This document shows, one piece after another, positions 5,584-6,072 of a DNA stretch of 6,072 nucleotides. The stretch's first letter is position 1; the number at the start of each line of letters is the position of its first letter. The position numbers were made by a program, and so were the translations under genes. This DNA comes from Bryobacteraceae bacterium (GTDB lineage: Bacteria; Acidobacteriota; Terriglobia; Bryobacterales; Bryobacteraceae), in NCBI GenBank assembly GCA_030044325.1, contig JASHWA010000491.1:1-6072 (forward strand), read 5' to 3'. The notes under the pieces were generated by a model. It was given only the letters and a program-made list of their open reading frames with translations. It was not told the DNA's origin and did not search any database.

Positions 5584-6072
5584 ATGAAAATTCGATGGCT
5601 GAGCATTCCGGCTGGTTTGATCTTGTTGGTCTGCGCGCCGTTGGCGCGCGGCGATGAGTACAACAAGCGCACCGTGGTGACTTTCAACGAGCCGGTGGAA
5701 GTTCCGGGCACGGTTCTGCCGGCGGGGACCTACGTCATGAGGCTGGTGGATTTTCGCAGCAACCGCGACGTGGTTCAATTTTTCAACAAGCGCGAAGATC
5801 ACGTTTTCGCCACCACCATCGCGATTCCGAAATACCGCATGAAACCGTCGAGCCACACCGTCATCAATTTCGAAGAACGCGTGGCCGGCGCGCCGGAAGC
5901 GATCAAGGACTGGTTTTATCCCGGCGATCTGAAAGGCGAAGAGTTCCTGTACGGCAGGCCGAAATTGCAGGCGGTGGTTGCGGAAAATCCGCCGTTGATG
6001 GCGAAAGCCGCGCCGCCCGCCGCGGCGCCAGCGCCCGCTCCGGCGCCTGCTCCGGCGCCTGCTCCGGCGCCC
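5584..6072 (+). CDS. Exported protein of unknown function with Ala-Pro tail (partial, C-terminus off right edge)
   Basis: From ATG at 5584 the frame is open for 163 codons to the window edge. GAGGAGA lies ten bases upstream and supports the start. A signal peptide covers about residues 1-23 (MKIRW, then a Leu/Ile/Val-rich core, cleavage likely near ARG-DE). The mature domain (about 24-135) contains RTVVTFNEPVEVPGTVLPAGTY, then a MRLVDFRSNRDVVQFFNK stretch, ATTIAIPKYRMKPSSHTVINF, and IKDWFYPGDLKGEEFLYGR. I recall similar proteins, annotated only as hypothetical, as common in Acidobacteriota. The predicted mature domain is probably beta-rich. From about residue 143 the sequence becomes almost pure Ala-Pro, a flexible linker leading to something outside the window. 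No function is assigned. No catalytic residues stand out. Confidence 0.85.
   Translation, partial: MKIRWLSIPAGLILLVCAPLARGDEYNKRTVVTFNEPVEVPGTVLPAGTYVMRLVDFRSNRDVVQFFNKREDHVFATTIAIPKYRMKPSSHTVINFEERVAGAPEAIKDWFYPGDLKGEEFLYGRPKLQAVVAENPPLMAKAAPPAAAPAPAPAPAPAPAPAP
6037..6072 (+). repeat. 12-bp in-frame tandem repeat encoding Ala-Pro-Ala-Pro
   Basis: The unit GCTCCGGCGCCT occurs twice exactly (6037-6048 and 6049-6060) and a third time with its last base changed to C (6061-6072), where the window ends. Less regular Ala-Pro codons precede it from about 6010. Each unit adds two Ala-Pro pairs in frame, so copy-number change would alter linker length without a frameshift. The full copy number cannot be seen. 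Confidence 0.9.

Noticed and set aside
3977..5584. Several long minus-strand frames opposite the GT-C-like gene (3977-4846, 4847-5584)
   Set aside because: They are rich in Arg, Gln and Pro, have no recognisable domains, and mirror the codon structure of the plus-strand membrane protein gene.

Overview
The window is ordinary-looking, GC-rich bacterial chromosome with six genes and no RNA genes, insertion sequences or CRISPR arrays that I can see. The most likely source is an Acidobacteriota bacterium (Solibacter/Bryobacter-like). That rests on the kinds of protein present: a secreted 'VTFNEPVEVPG..LPAGTY' protein with an Ala-Pro tail, a secreted PA-domain M28 peptidase homologue, and a cyclophilin with an Acidobacteriota-style N-terminus. 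It is a judgement from recalled families, not a search result.

Layout from left to right: (1) a partial minus-strand gene for a small exported protein, possibly DUF4440/SnoaL-like, read off the left edge; (2) a 187-bp divergent promoter region; (3) a plus-strand secreted M28-family zinc peptidase homologue whose usual Glu-Glu catalytic pair appears to be His-His; (4) a minus-strand cyclophilin peptidyl-prolyl isomerase, convergent with the peptidase gene; (5) a 45-bp divergent gap with a near-symmetric -10 element facing both ways; (6) a plus-strand L-lactate permease (LctP family); (7) a plus-strand polytopic membrane protein with GT-C glycosyltransferase features, preceded by a perfect TATAAT so close to its GTG start that the mRNA may be leaderless; (8) a plus-strand exported protein of unknown function that runs off the right edge within an Ala-Pro tandem repeat.

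The genes do not form an evident pathway. Strand switches and separate promoter-like elements suggest mostly single-gene transcription units. Three products have signal peptides and two are integral membrane proteins, so the locus is rich in envelope functions, with the cyclophilin as the cytosolic exception. I found no convincing new multi-gene system. The best second looks are the altered M28 active site, the shared two-way -10 element, the leaderless GTG gene, and a short antisense peptide resembling the start of a DNA methyltransferase.
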